Positions 1-11,096 of a DNA stretch of 27,336 bases are shown one piece after another. Position 1 is the first letter of the stretch, and every line of letters starts with the position of its first letter. The DNA is from Lobulomyces angularis (taxonomy: Eukaryota > Chytridiomycota > Chytridiomycetes > Lobulomycetales > Lobulomycetaceae). A model generated the notes under the pieces. It did no database searches, had not been told where the DNA came from, and worked only from the letters and a program-made list of their open reading frames with translations. The translations under genes were made by a program, and so were the position numbers. The DNA lies in the NCBI GenBank assembly GCA_027604685.1, contig JADHYX010000298.1:495-27830 (forward strand). Direction: 5' to 3'.

Positions 1-628
1 TTAATTAACTAAAAGTATTTTTGTTGATCAAAGTATTTTTGGTAAATCTTTTTTAATTATAAAAGTAAAATTGTAACTTTGTTTAATTTGTTTTTTAAAA
101 TTTAAAATTATTGCATATAGTTTAAGTTGAAAATTTAAAAGTTTAGTATAAAATAGGTTCAATGTGTGTACATTTTTTTTTTTTTGTTTTAGTTTAAGTT
201 AAGAGTTGAAATATAAAAAATACAAGAACCGGAGATGTCTTTCTCTTTTGCTCTCATCACATAGAGACGACGCAAGCATCAGAAGACCAACTACAGAATT
301 TTTTATTTTTTTAGTAAAATTACTGATTACATGGCTTTGGTTCTAATATGTATAATTTCTATCAAGATTCAATAAGACTGGCTTATTTTTACTTTATTTA
401 ATAACATGCAAATAACAAAAATTTTAACTTTAATTTCAATAGATTACAAATATTAAGTACCGTAATCTTAAAAAATAAACATTTTAAAATTTTAGGATAA
501 TTAATTTTTTAAATTTTTAGGTATCAAAAAGACTTTGGGATTAGTTGAAAAAATTTTTTTTTAAATTTTGTTGGTTGAATGTTGGTGTTAATGATCGTGG
601 AGAACTAAAAGATGACAAAACCTTAAAT
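1..628. other. AT-rich intergenic sequence left of the CCDC33-like gene
   Basis: No open frame of useful length and no splice-connected exon is visible on either strand. The stretch is made of A/T runs except for a less AT-rich island at about 225-300, listed separately as a possible small RNA gene. The stop codon of the minus-strand CCDC33-like gene lies at 631-629, so the right part of this stretch holds its 3' untranslated region. Confidence 0.6.
212..312 (+). ncRNA. Possible Pol III-type small RNA gene (weak)
   Basis: A TATA-like box (TATAAAAAA, 212-220) is followed by an island of about 75 bases (225-298) that is clearly richer in G and C than its surroundings. The island ends in a six-T run (299-304) and a second T run (306-312), which is the layout of a type 3 Pol III gene. 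The island can form a short interrupted stem (GTC..TCTCT with AGAGA..GAC, within 236-270). It does not match U6, U4, U5, U3, tRNA or 5S sequences as I know them, so no identity is proposed. It could equally be chance composition or a short untranslated exon. Confidence 0.2.
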
Positions 629-3600
629 TTATTTATTAAGAGTCAGAGCAAATGTATTTTTTACTTTTTCCCGTGAAATCAGATTTCCTCTTTCCGATAA
701 TTTTAATTTTAGATCAGTTAATTGTTTAGCATACGACTTGGCGGAGTTTGACAGCTTTAAAAAAAAAAATTTTAATTCAATATAAAAATTACCTTACCTC
801 TTGCTCCAATGACTTCACTCGAGATTCTGCTTTTTCTGCTCTCATTAACAATTTAAATAATTCTACGTCTTTGTCACCTGCAACCTTATATTTTTTATAA
901 TGGGTTTTGCTTTAAAATAAAAATGTAATAATATTCTTACAAATTCAACTTTCATTTGTCTTTCAAGTTCTTGATATCTAGTATACATTAGTAAAATATT
1001 AAAGTGTTCATCTGGTGAATTCACTTACCTTTCCTGCTCTTTATGTAAAGCTTCTTTTAGTTGTTGAATTTCATACTCCGTAGAAAAATCTTTTGTTTTT
1101 CGATGAGGGGTCTGTATAAAAGAAAAAACTTAAAATATAGCAACAGATGTGATTTACCGCCGATCTTTCCAAGTTTAATATCTTTTCTTTGAGCATTTGA
1201 TTTTCTTCTGTAAGTAGTCGATAAACACCGCCATTAAATGTATCAGGATTCATTTTGGCATTATAAAAAAATTCTTCCAACTTAGCTACTTAGCAAGAAT
1301 GTTAATAAAAAATATTATTTTAAATATGATGCCTTTATTGGATCCACCCATTGAATCTTTTAAGAGAACTTCTAATTTTTGGATTACTTGCTCCTGCTTC
1401 GTAATAGCACTCTTGTATTTAGAAGTTTGTTTTAAGCATTCCTGTAGATTTTGAATATATGCAGCTTGCGCTTTATGGGCCTGCTTAATTTCTAAATATT
1501 TTTTTTCTAGTTCGTTGCTCTAACATAATTCTTTAATTAACTAAAAAAAGTTTTTACCTCTATTCTTTTAAGTTGATTGTTTTCTAACTTTTCTGACAAA
1601 TCTCGAGTTCTATTTATCTCCAGTTGCAATTTTTGGGCCAATAGCGCATATCTCCGCTTCACCTCCTCTATTGGGATAACATCAATATCAACGGTATTTA
1701 ATAGTTGCACTGTTTTCACTTCATTTTCGGATATTTTTTGCTCCAATATTTTGATTTTTTGCTATAAACTATCATTATTTGCTTTAATTAAAAAAATCAA
1801 TACCTCCAACTCCGAATTTGCCTCCCTGACGGCATATAAGTCACCGCCAATCTTTTTAACTGCACTAGTTCTTGCGTCTAGCTCCTGCATTAGTCGGTCT
1901 ATCAGTTTTTGGCGTTGTTCGATATCATGAAAGGTAAAAATTAACCTTTTTGGATCATTGGATATTTCTCTGCAACAAAATTAACATAAAGTTGAAAAAA
2001 AAAATTGTGTACTTTTCGGCCATTTTTATTCTATGTTCTTCTTTTTCTTTTTCTCGTTCATTACGAACAGTTTTTATTAAATTATCAAAACTCATATCTG
2101 GTAATGGATCAACTTTTTTTCGATCTTTGATCCTTTTTTCATAATGCAGAGCTTCTATTTGCTTCAATTTTCTTGCCTATACCATTATTATTTTTTATTT
2201 TAAAATAGTTTTTGAATTTATACCACTGTTTCCACATCAGGAATAATTTTCTCGTACTTTTTATTTACATCTTCATGACTTAATTTTCTTGGAGGTGTCC
2301 TAGGTCGAACTAAATGCTAAATTATTTGTCAAATAATAATTTAAATCTAAACACCAATTCGAAATATACCCAATTGTCAGGCACCATGATATCAAAGCAA
2401 CAAAAAACAGCACTGGTTCCAGGAACTTTTTCATATTTTCCAATAAAGTTAACTTTCACCCGTTCCAAGTTTAGTATCTGGCCTGAATCAGTAACAGGTA
2501 AAACTGTAAAATCTCCTAATGGTATAATGGAATAAGCGAAAATGTCATCAATCGGTCGTCCCTCTGAAGGTTCATCAAAATCTACAGCTAGATCATCAGG
2601 TTTGAAGGGGTCTGATGACGGATTCACCCCAGGTTCTCTGTAGTATTCTATAATTAATGAACAGCCTGGAGTAAAAGAATTCTAAAAAAAAAAACTTAAA
2701 ATAATGTTCAAAAAAATTAAGTACCATGTCTTCGACAAAGACAAAATGTTGATTCCAAACTGGTTTATTTCCAATTTTGGCCTTTTCCATCGCTTCTTTT
2801 CCATACTTCAATTTGTCAAGCTCACCACTGGCGCAAGACATTTGATAATAGTTTTTTTCTGTCTCTGTGGAAAATCTTGGCTTACGATTTCTATTGTAAA
2901 TTAATCCTTCAACAAAAATTTCTCTAGAAAAAACATCTTCATCTATCAGTTTTCCGCTATTATCAAAATCTAAGGTAAGATGAGGCTTCAAAGGATTTAC
3001 GACATGTGCGAAACCCTCCTATTAAAAAAAACTAGTAAGTATAAAGGTAAACAATTTGATATTCTTTACATTGAATCTTCTTTGAGCAGACTTTAATTTT
3101 GATATATATTCAGCTCCATCAGAAACAACTCTTAATACTGCAATCGACCTTACTTCAAAAGGTAAAGGAGTCTTTAAAAATCCTTTTAATATGACCTCCA
3201 AAAACACCATTTTATCTTCATACTCCCTTTGCATTATGTAGGGAGAGGAAATTAATGTATCAATACTAGTAATGCTAACTCTTGCATGAGGAGTCGACAT
3301 AGTAGCTACGGGTGACACTGATCTTAAAATCATATTTAATTGTCTATGAGATGGAAAAAATGAAACTGAAATCGGAATCGCAAATTTGGCTATAATTCTT
3401 TTAGTTAAGTTATCAGCAACAGTTAAAAGTATTGTAGGAACATTAATCTGTGAATATGCCTGCTTATAGTCAACGTAAAGAACCTCACCAAAGGAAGCCT
3501 CCCTTTTAAATAGGTTCAATATATATTTTTTCTGTATTTATGTATGTATATAAATGTATTTCATATGTTTTTTAATTAACCTGGCGGGAGCGTGGACATG

Positions 3601-4703
3601 GGTTGCTGCTTTGGCTCTTTTCCTTTCCTGTGCGTCTTTAGAAGATTTTGCAGTCACGAATGGTGTTGGGAGTAGGGCCGTCCCAGTAGTTGCGTTCCTC
3701 ATACATGGCAAATCCCATAAATCGTGTACTTGAATTATAATCAATTGTCCAGGTTGAGGATTTTTTCCTTGAGATATAAAGAACGGTTCCCTGCATCGTT
3801 CTAGTTGAATTAAGCAGAGATTTTTGTTAATTATTATCTACCTTTTGGAATCTCAATCGAAAATTCATTATATCTTTCAACACTTAAGCCAACATTTAAT
3901 GGGCCGTCTGTAAATGGTATTTCTTCGCTATCAGTTATAAAGTGGCCATTAGGTTTATGGCGTTGTATCGTTGGTTCCACTTCATCAATAAACTGGTGTG
4001 TTTCTATTTCTTCTTCTAAAAAAAATCAATGCGTTAAAAAATCAATTTGAATAATAATGTATTTACTATCGCTAAATAAAACTTTATTATCGCTTTCAGC
4101 AGTATTTTTGGTTATTTTTTCTACAGAGTTATTTTCATCTGCAATGGAAGTTGTATCACTTTTGGATATGTCAATTAGTGATCTGGCAAGTAGTATTCTG
4201 GCATAACCTCCTGAAGTCGCTCTGCTGCTTGACTCCGAATTAACTTCAACTACTTTTACATCTCCTCTGTTTTTCAAATTTTCAAGTTTTGTAAAGTTTA
4301 CAGAAATTTGACCAGCTTGAGTAGTTTTCTGAGAATTTCTATTGGAATCAGGTGTTATAAATGCTAGAGTTACAGATTTTTCCTTAGCACTTAATAAGGA
4401 ATCAAAAATGTCATCCAAAATAACTTCGGAACTTCCTATAATCGTTACCACAACTGAGCCGTTATCGGCTTGATTAATACTACATGCTGTTAATATGAGT
4501 TTTGTGTGATTTGTTGAATCGTAAGCTACCTGGAACTTACTTTGTTGAAATTCTGGGTGTGTGGTTTCTTCGCCAGATACATCAGTTCTTAATTTAATTG
4601 TTTCTGACGTTTTAGTTGATAAATTGAAAACTTCAAGTTTAATAAAATAAGTTCCTTGCTGTGAAAAAGAGGCATTGCAAAGATGAATCACCAACTTTGG
4701 CAT
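629..4703 (-). CDS. CCDC33: CCDC33-like C2-domain and coiled-coil protein (cilium/flagellum associated)
   Basis: Sixteen exons: 4703-4067, 4015-3842, 3800-3581, 3502-3070, 3018-2725, 2681-2370, 2316-2224, 2176-2013, 1969-1804, 1761-1558, 1519-1348, 1288-1158, 1111-1029, 977-941, 884-798, 754-629. They join in frame to about 1110 residues. Residues 1-210 form a beta-rich, C2-like N-terminus. A second C2-type region covers roughly 260-690 (VWNQHFVFVEDM, CSLIIEYYREPG, DIFAYSIIPLGD). From about 700 to the end the protein is charged coiled coil (for example YIQNLQECLKQTSKYKSA, QEQVIQKLEVLLKD). C2 domain(s) followed by a long C-terminal coiled coil is the CCDC33 plan; that family is tied to cilia and sperm flagella. 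The family call is from recall, not alignment, and another C2/coiled-coil ciliary protein is possible. The fourth exon start uses an AAG acceptor that is needed to keep the frame. Confidence 0.6.
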
Positions 4704-4977
4704 GGGTATATGTATATAAAAAATTGGCTTTATTTTAAACTCCGATCAAACATTCTGTAATTTAATTCAGTAGTTTAATACAAAAAGTTAAATCAAAAAA
4801 ATCAAACTTGTTCTACTTTTTGTGTTTGTAAGATGAGGATGTTTGAAGGAAGAGTAAACTTTAGATTAAATTTTACAACTTTTTACATTTTATTAAAGTA
4901 ATTAGAGTAGAAAAAATAGACCCAAAAAAAAAAATTCAAAAATTCATTAGTACTTCCAAAATATATTCAATCGCACT

Positions 4978-7741
4978 TCAACTTTTCTTAGCCCTAGCTG
5001 TGCCAATTTGGCAGGAATTTACCTATCATAAACAAATTTTGCATTAATATTCTCTTAATAAACATCTATATATTACCTTTGTAGCAAATCTTAAGCTACA
5101 TAAACTTTCATTAATACTATCGATGTTAGGATTGACATTCACAAACATTAATGTCTTACTATTACCACCTAAACTGTTTTGTAGCAAATATGTCAACTAA
5201 AACATTACATTAAGTCCAGAAAATAAAACAAATTAGTATTACCTTAGAATTTCTATAAGGAATATGAGCATCTTTATTTGATAAGCTAAAAATAACATCT
5301 CCTAGGCATGACAAACTTTTGTTGATGTTTTGAGTTTCTTTTAAACGATCCCCTTTTGACAAACTGGAGTTTAATCTTTCGCTCCCAGCTAAGTCAATTA
5401 AATTTAAGACCCCATCCACTTTTTCTGAAGTCAGCTATAATCCAAAATTGATTAAAATTAACAAATAAAAAACTTACATCATTCTTTCCATTAAGCTTTA
5501 ACATAAAAACACTAGTAAAAAGTTAATATAAAACCAAGAAAATTCAAATTTCATTACCTGTGACTTCTTGATGATCTTTCGTTGCAGTTTGTGGCAGCGA
5601 CTGCCCTAGATTTGGATGCTTTCAGTAAAACTTCCTGTACTTCAGCAGGATCTTTTACTTCAACTATAATAGGAAAGTTTTTTAAATTAGCTTAATGTCA
5701 TTAATTTCTCTACCACTAGTCGCATCCGAAACAATAGTTTTTCCATTAATATGTCTAATTTCTAGCTTCAGATTTTCAGTACTCTCATTATTTAATAAGT
5801 CTCTGATAGTTTCATTATAAATTTCCAAAAAATTGCATTCAAAGGCAAATTCCCATCCTTTCGTTTTCAACTTTTCGGAAGACAAAAAAATTTGATTTAC
5901 AGCTCTTGGTATCATTCCCCTATTTCTCATATCATTTAAAGAATCAGATGGTCCCTCCATACTAGAATTATATAAAAGTTAAATTGTAAGCAATATTAAT
6001 TTACGTGAAAGTCTTTCCTGAACCGGTTTGTCCGTAAGCGAAAATACACACGTTGTAACCATCTAGCGCACTTTGAATTAATTGAGAAATTTCTTGAAAA
6101 ACTATTTCCTGATCATCTTTTGGGGTAAACACTTTATCAAAAGAAAATGTGAAGTTTTTTGAAACTTGTTTTCCGGTCATGTTGTCCTAATAATTAACAT
6201 TAATTTTAATTAATTGTTAATTTTTACAGATAACTGTGTTAATTCAATCGATTTGTCATCGACAAAATTAAAATGTGAAGGATCTTTTTCAGATTCTATG
6301 TTTAACTATTAACGTTGCAAGAATTTAAAAAAATTTACCAAAGTTGGGCCGTACTCGACAGAAAACTCTAATGTTTCCTTTGAGTTCCTGAATGGTGTTA
6401 TGCAAACCTCTGCGAATACTTTCTTCTTCGCGTATCCTTCCTTCCAAATCTTTGATTTTTTCTATGTTTTCCTTAATTGTACAGTCTCTTTCATTAATTT
6501 CTCCTTCTTGAACTTTAATAGTTTCTTTTTGGTTATCAGATGTAATATTTAAAGATTTCAACTTTTCTTCTAAAGCTAACGATGAGCAAGACATTGTAGA
6601 GATAGTAGACTTGATAACAAAAAAATTGAATGGTTAGCGATTACTCAAAATCTAATTTCATATAGACTCAAGGCTCTTTCATTTTGATATTCTTATTTAC
6701 CTTTAAATTGAAGTTTTCTTGTTTTAACAACTTTTCTCGTTCTACCGAATTGGAATATAATTCATTCAGTTCTGCTAATTCCTTTTTCAAAGTTTTGCTT
6801 TCCAGCTCTTTTTGTTCTTCTAAACTTTCTATTTTCCTTTTTAACTCTGCAACTTTACCATTAATTTCACAATTTTCTTGTTCTTTAACTTGAACTGTTG
6901 ACTGTAAACTAAACCTGAAGTTTTGTAACTCTTCAACTAATGTTTAGCGTTTTGTATTGATCAGTATTTTTATAAAGAAGGTGAATGTATACTTTTCTTT
7001 TCACTGCTAATATTTTTTTCCTTAAGCTCTTCAATGACTTCTTTACTGTTCTCTAGTTGTCCTTGAGTTTCATTGAAATTTTCTTCACTACAAATTTATA
7101 AATTTATGTCACTATTTCAGTTTTGGATTTTAAAAAAAAATTCTAGATATTTATTATGATGGTATCTTTTACTCTCTGTATGTAAATATGAGAGTATCTT
7201 ACAGATCTTCTAGTCTTCCTTTGGTATCCCAAGCAGCCCGTTTCGGTTTTTTCTTGGGAGGCCCTTCGTTTACATTTTTTTTGGTTTTGCCTTTGTCGTT
7301 TTCTTTTTTATTTGCAGTTGTAATAATTTTTGTTAAAGTTTTGTGGTGAGAGGAAGTAGATGAAACAGTAGCGGTTGCAAGTTTTTTTGCACCTGTTGTA
7401 TTAGAGATAGATTTTTTCATTACACTGGGTCTCAAGATTCTCTTATTCGTGGGACTAGTTGAGTTTAACTGTCTTTTATTATTTTTATTTATGTCATCCT
7501 TGTTTACTAAGTTCACTTTATGAACTTTAAATAACTCAGTTGGAACTGAATCTGGAGATGTTTTTTGATTTGCTTTCAAGGTCTTGCTTGAGGTTGGCTG
7601 TTTAAGTTTAGATGCTAACAAAAAAAATTTTTTCAATCAATTACTTTAATTTTCTTTAAATATTTAAAAATTTATAAAGAAAAATTTTTAATATAATAAT
7701 AGTGTAAAATCAAAGTTTTTACCATTTACAACTTTATTCAT
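4978..7741 (-). CDS. KIFC1: Kinesin-14 (HSET/Ncd/Kar3 type), C-terminal motor
   Basis: Thirteen exons: 7741-7723, 7614-7203, 7087-6993, 6936-6701, 6609-6339, 6295-6228, 6186-6005, 5961-5714, 5663-5558, 5511-5478, 5434-5243, 5196-5077, 5022-4978; about 675 residues. It should be a minus-end-directed microtubule motor for spindle assembly. The N-terminus is basic and ends in [14 protein letters not shown] (about 131-144), close to the RPAWDLKGQL motif of HSET/KIFC1 and preceded by a probable nuclear localisation signal. Coiled coil follows to about 330, then the kinesin-14 neck [14 protein letters not shown]. The motor carries the P-loop GQTGSGKT (419-426), switch I NERSSRSH, switch II DLAGSER, then [12 protein letters not shown] and [11 protein letters not shown]. 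It ends in [14 protein letters not shown], as KIFC1 does. All nucleotide-binding motifs are intact. The first coding exon is only 19 nt. Distinguishing KIFC1 from Kar3 or KlpA orthology needs a tree. Confidence 0.93.
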
Positions 7742-7810
7742 TTTTCTAGTTCTTAAACCTGGGTTTAAGGGTTTTCATATTCTATATATAAAAAAATATA
7801 ATCTATAAAT

Positions 7811-9582
7811 TCATTCTTCTATTAAAGAAACTGACTCTTGAAGAGTTTCTTCTGTATTTACTGAGGAAAACTTCATCACTTTTTGGCCAAATTCATTTTT
7901 GCAAAAAACTACTTCTTTATAAGCCCTTAACTGTTCAAAAATAGCTGCATCAATTGAAAAATACTCCACAGCAAAATTTCTGGACTTTTTTCTAGCTGCA
8001 ACACCCAAATTTAAACACTTCACTATCTTATTTACGTAATCCTGGGTATCATTCTATCAATTTCGGTTTTGATTAGTATTTTATTAACATTTAATATTCA
8101 TAACAAATTAAAAATTCTGTAAAAAAAAAGTTGTGGTGATAAAAATTAGCAATTTACCTCTACATACATCCAATCATCGATCATGCTGTAAACACTAGCA
8201 AATGCGCCAGATCTTACAACAACGCTGGGTGCACCGCAAGCTAGTGCTTCTGCGACTGTAAACCCAAAGGTCTCTGAAGCAGAAGCCGAAACAAATACAT
8301 CACAGCTAGAATAGTAGGTTGCAACGTCATTTTCGTTATATACCATCCCAACAAACACGATTCGCTTGTTTCGAGAAATTCTCAAAATTTCTTTTGGCGA
8401 CAAATTTAACTTTTCTGAGTTGCAAAAGACATTTTCGGAACCGACTAATTCCATGCTTGCCTTTTCTCTGATAGATTTTAAAATAATTAATAATCTTAAA
8501 AAAAATTCCTTACAAAATGGATCTTTCTGGTCCATCGCCAATTAATATAATAGAAGCGTTACTTAACGCTGGATTTAAAAGTGCCCTTAACAGAAATATT
8601 ATGTTTTTTTCTAGGGCTGCGTAAAGAAAAAAGAATAAACAAATTCAGCATGTAAATTCCATACCTAATCTACCAACATAACATAAAAGTGGACCACTAT
8701 ATTTGGCTTTTGTCACAACCTCATTGAACAAGTCACACTTTGTTTCACTTTTTTTTGCGAGCACTTTCTTATCATCTTGACTGTAACTCATTTCATCTGA
8801 GACTACAATAGGTTTAAAAATTTCGGAATCCAAACCAGATTTCATGTAATGGATGTTTCTACAAAATCTTCAAGAAAAGAATTATTGATAAGAATTTAAT
8901 AATTAAAAAAAAAAAAAAAAACTTACTTGGCGACACACCAATCTGCAGTTTTAGAAGGAACACCAACTATGTCTGCCCAGAATACAAATGGTAAAAAATA
9001 TAAAGCAACATATAGGTATTCCAAAATATCACCTAATAGGTTCATCCCATAATATTTTTCATTCCATTTTGTAAAATAAAGATCTCTATAATATCTTAAA
9101 AAAACGTGATAAGAAACATAAATTTTAACACCACGCAGGTAAAACAGAGGTAGCAAAAAAACGAAAGGAAGACAAAGTGGGCCAAACAAATGAACGATGT
9201 CATAATTTACTTTTTTGAAAGGATTTAAAAGCTGAACTATTAGCATTAGTGGAGGAAAAATGAACATTCTTTGAGCTATAACAAAAAGAAACATAATTAC
9301 AAAACAAAAGAAAATTGTCTATACCATTGTAAAAGACATTGGGTACAGAAAAAACTACATGATCTGCGTCAGTACCTTTCAATGAATAAACAGTGACATG
9401 ATGGTTGTTTCTTTTGTAGCCACTAATTAAATTTTTACATCTACATGAGAAAGAAAATTTAAAATAAAATAATTGAAAATTACAAACCTATTAGCAATTC
9501 CTGAGATGTATGGAGGAAGATATTCGGTAGCAATCAAAATCCGCAACGGCCTGCTGTTGTCAATGGGGATTGTAAAAGTCAT
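7811..9582 (-). CDS. GT4 glycosyltransferase, SQD2-like (sulfoquinovosyl/glycosyl diacylglycerol synthase type)
   Basis: Seven exons: 9582-9488, 9440-9325, 9275-8927, 8858-8665, 8616-8514, 8467-8158, 8053-7811; about 469 residues. This is a GT-B fold retaining glycosyltransferase of family GT4. The N-terminal motif PPYISGIANR (23-32) resembles the PYVSGYKNR of plant SQD2 rather than the GG motif of ordinary GT4 enzymes. Also seen are DIVHLFGP, VSYHVFLRY, GLDSEIFKP, the donor-site VGRLGALEKN, GDGPERS, and the E-x7-E motif SETFGFTVAEAL (Glu351, Glu359). The N-terminal half has two or three strongly hydrophobic stretches (LPFVFLLPLFYL, YVALYFLPFVFW), suggesting membrane association. SQD2 transfers sulfoquinovose to diacylglycerol in photosynthetic membranes. 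The acceptor and donor here are unknown, and another glycolipid is possible. No UDP-sulfoquinovose synthase gene is in the window. Confidence 0.8.
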
Positions 9583-10134
9583 ATTATTTTTTAGCTATAA
9601 AATGTTTTAACTTTTTGTTTGAATTTCATTTCAGCCTCAAAAAATGTTCACGTTTTTTTGTAATCCCCAAAAAGGCTTGGTATCTGACCTTTAGCTTTGA
9701 GCTTTTTTTGAGAAAAAAAAGCTAGATAATCATAAATGATAATTCAGTTCAAAACTGAGCGATCAACCCATGCTATCGGCATTTCTGCTGCATAGATACT
9801 ACTATAACAGTCTGCGTGAAGCTCTGACCAAGCACTTGCTTCAGCTTACAGAAGAGATACAAGTGTTTCTCAACTTCGCACCATAGAGTTTCTATTGCAT
9901 TTTACCTAAACGAAGCTATATTAGTGCCTAATTTGGTTGTAAAGTAACTTTTTAAAACACATTCAACACTAAATACTAGAAAACATTGAAAACTCAAAAT
10001 TTTCTGGATAGATTCAGTAAAAAATATATTATTAGTCCTCCATACCATCCTTCCATCACTAAGATCTCATACATGTTATGGTCAAAATATGAATCTTACA
10101 ATTTCAAATCCTAGTTACACAAGAAATTCAAAAA
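9583..10134. promoter_or_regulatory. Divergent intergenic region between the GT4 gene and EMC4
   Basis: These 552 bases separate two divergent start codons, so both promoters must lie here. No coding frame is evident. The segment at about 9744-9925 is less AT-rich than the flanks and contains small perfect hairpins: TCAGTT/AACTGA at 9744-9758 (3-base loop) and TGAAGC/GCTTCA at 9817-9843 (15-base loop). Just left of them is a short palindrome around 9728-9740. Transcription factor sites or a small RNA are both possible; neither is shown. Confidence 0.5.
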
Positions 10135-10943
10135 ATGACAAGATTTAGAATTAGTTTTGAATCTTCAGTTGATAACAATAAAGTTACCGCTACAAACTCT
10201 AAAAAATCTAGTAACAGCTACTCTGATCCAGCCGGATATTCAAGTTCAGTTTATCAACACAAACCTGTAACTAGCCACCAAAAAAAACTTGCCCTCAAAA
10301 ATAAAAAAGATGAAAAATCTGATGCAGATGATGAAGAAAAATCTCTTGCTACCTTAAAATTGAAAAAGGCATGGGAAGTTGCTTTAGCTCCTGGAAAAAA
10401 TTTTCCAATGCAAATGTAACATTTTTTTCAAGTACTCATTCTAATAAGTACTTTTTTTTTTTAATTATCGTACAGGTTTATGATGTGGATGTCAGGAAAT
10501 ACTGTACAAATTTTTTCAATGATGATTGTTGGAATGTTAATCTTTTCTAGTATCAAAGCTATTTTGTCTTGGCAAGCTCGTAAACAATAAAAATATATCT
10601 ATAAAGTTCGTTTCAAATTTAACATGTTTAAAAAATCAAATAGCTTTTGTACAATTTTCAAACTCAAAAATAAACAAAAAAGGATCTTCTCAAGATTTGC
10701 AACAAACTTTAAATGATTTGTTGATCGATCCGTTGATATACCCAAAGCTGGTTTACCTTTTACTACAATTCGCTAATCTGGGTTTAGGAATTTATAAAGT
10801 TGACTCAATGGGTTTGTTACCTACCACTCAGTCAGACTGGTTGGCCTTTTTAAAGCCAAAAGAGGTATTCATTTTTCAATTGAAAAATATAAAAATTTTG
10901 TTTTTAGTTTTTAGAGAACGTAGTTGGTGGCATTAAATTATAA
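10135..10943 (+). CDS. EMC4: ER membrane protein complex subunit 4 (EMC4)
   Basis: Four exons: 10135-10415, 10476-10579, 10644-10864, 10908-10943; about 213 residues (human 183). EMC4 is a core membrane subunit of the EMC insertase, which places tail-anchored and multi-pass proteins in the ER membrane. The conserved part begins at KKAWEVALAPGKNFPMQM, continues with the membrane segment FMMWMSGNTVQIFSMMIVGM, and then the second segment with GLGIYKVDSMGLLPTTQSDW. The tail FLENVVGGIKL matches the family's Gly-rich end. The extra length is a Ser/Lys-rich N-terminal extension. The second intron must run to the TAG at 10641-10643, because the nearer AAG acceptor at about 10606 would shift the frame. 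The gene converges on the NAD synthetase gene, whose stop is about 150 bases away. Confidence 0.93.
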
Positions 10944-11061
10944 AGTTATGCAAATATAAAAAAAAATTTCATATTTTTTCAAAAGCAAACAATAAATTTT
11001 TTTTTTTTTTTTTTTTAAAAAAAATATAATAATTTATCAATCTAATCACCAAAAAAAAAAT

Positions 11062-11071
11062 NNNNNNNNNN
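11062..11071. other. Assembly gap (10 N)
   Basis: Ten ambiguous bases sit in the short space between the convergent stops of EMC4 (10941-10943) and the NAD synthetase gene (11099-11097). The left flank consists of long T and A runs (10998-11060), so the assembly probably broke at homopolymers, and ten N is likely a placeholder of unknown true length. Neither coding region is interrupted. Confidence 0.97.
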
Positions 11072-11096
11072 CCTTTTAAAGTAGTTTAGGCTAAAA

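Noticed and set aside
1577..1930. Plus-strand open frame of 117 codons
   Set aside because: It is the reverse of coiled-coil exons of the CCDC33-like gene, and its Ser/Phe-rich translation is typical of such shadows.
3520..3581. Apparent frameshift between exons 3 and 4 of the CCDC33-like gene
   Set aside because: It arises only if the acceptor at 3532 is used. The AAG acceptor at 3504-3503 gives a fully open frame and total length divisible by three, so neither a pseudogene nor an assembly error is needed.
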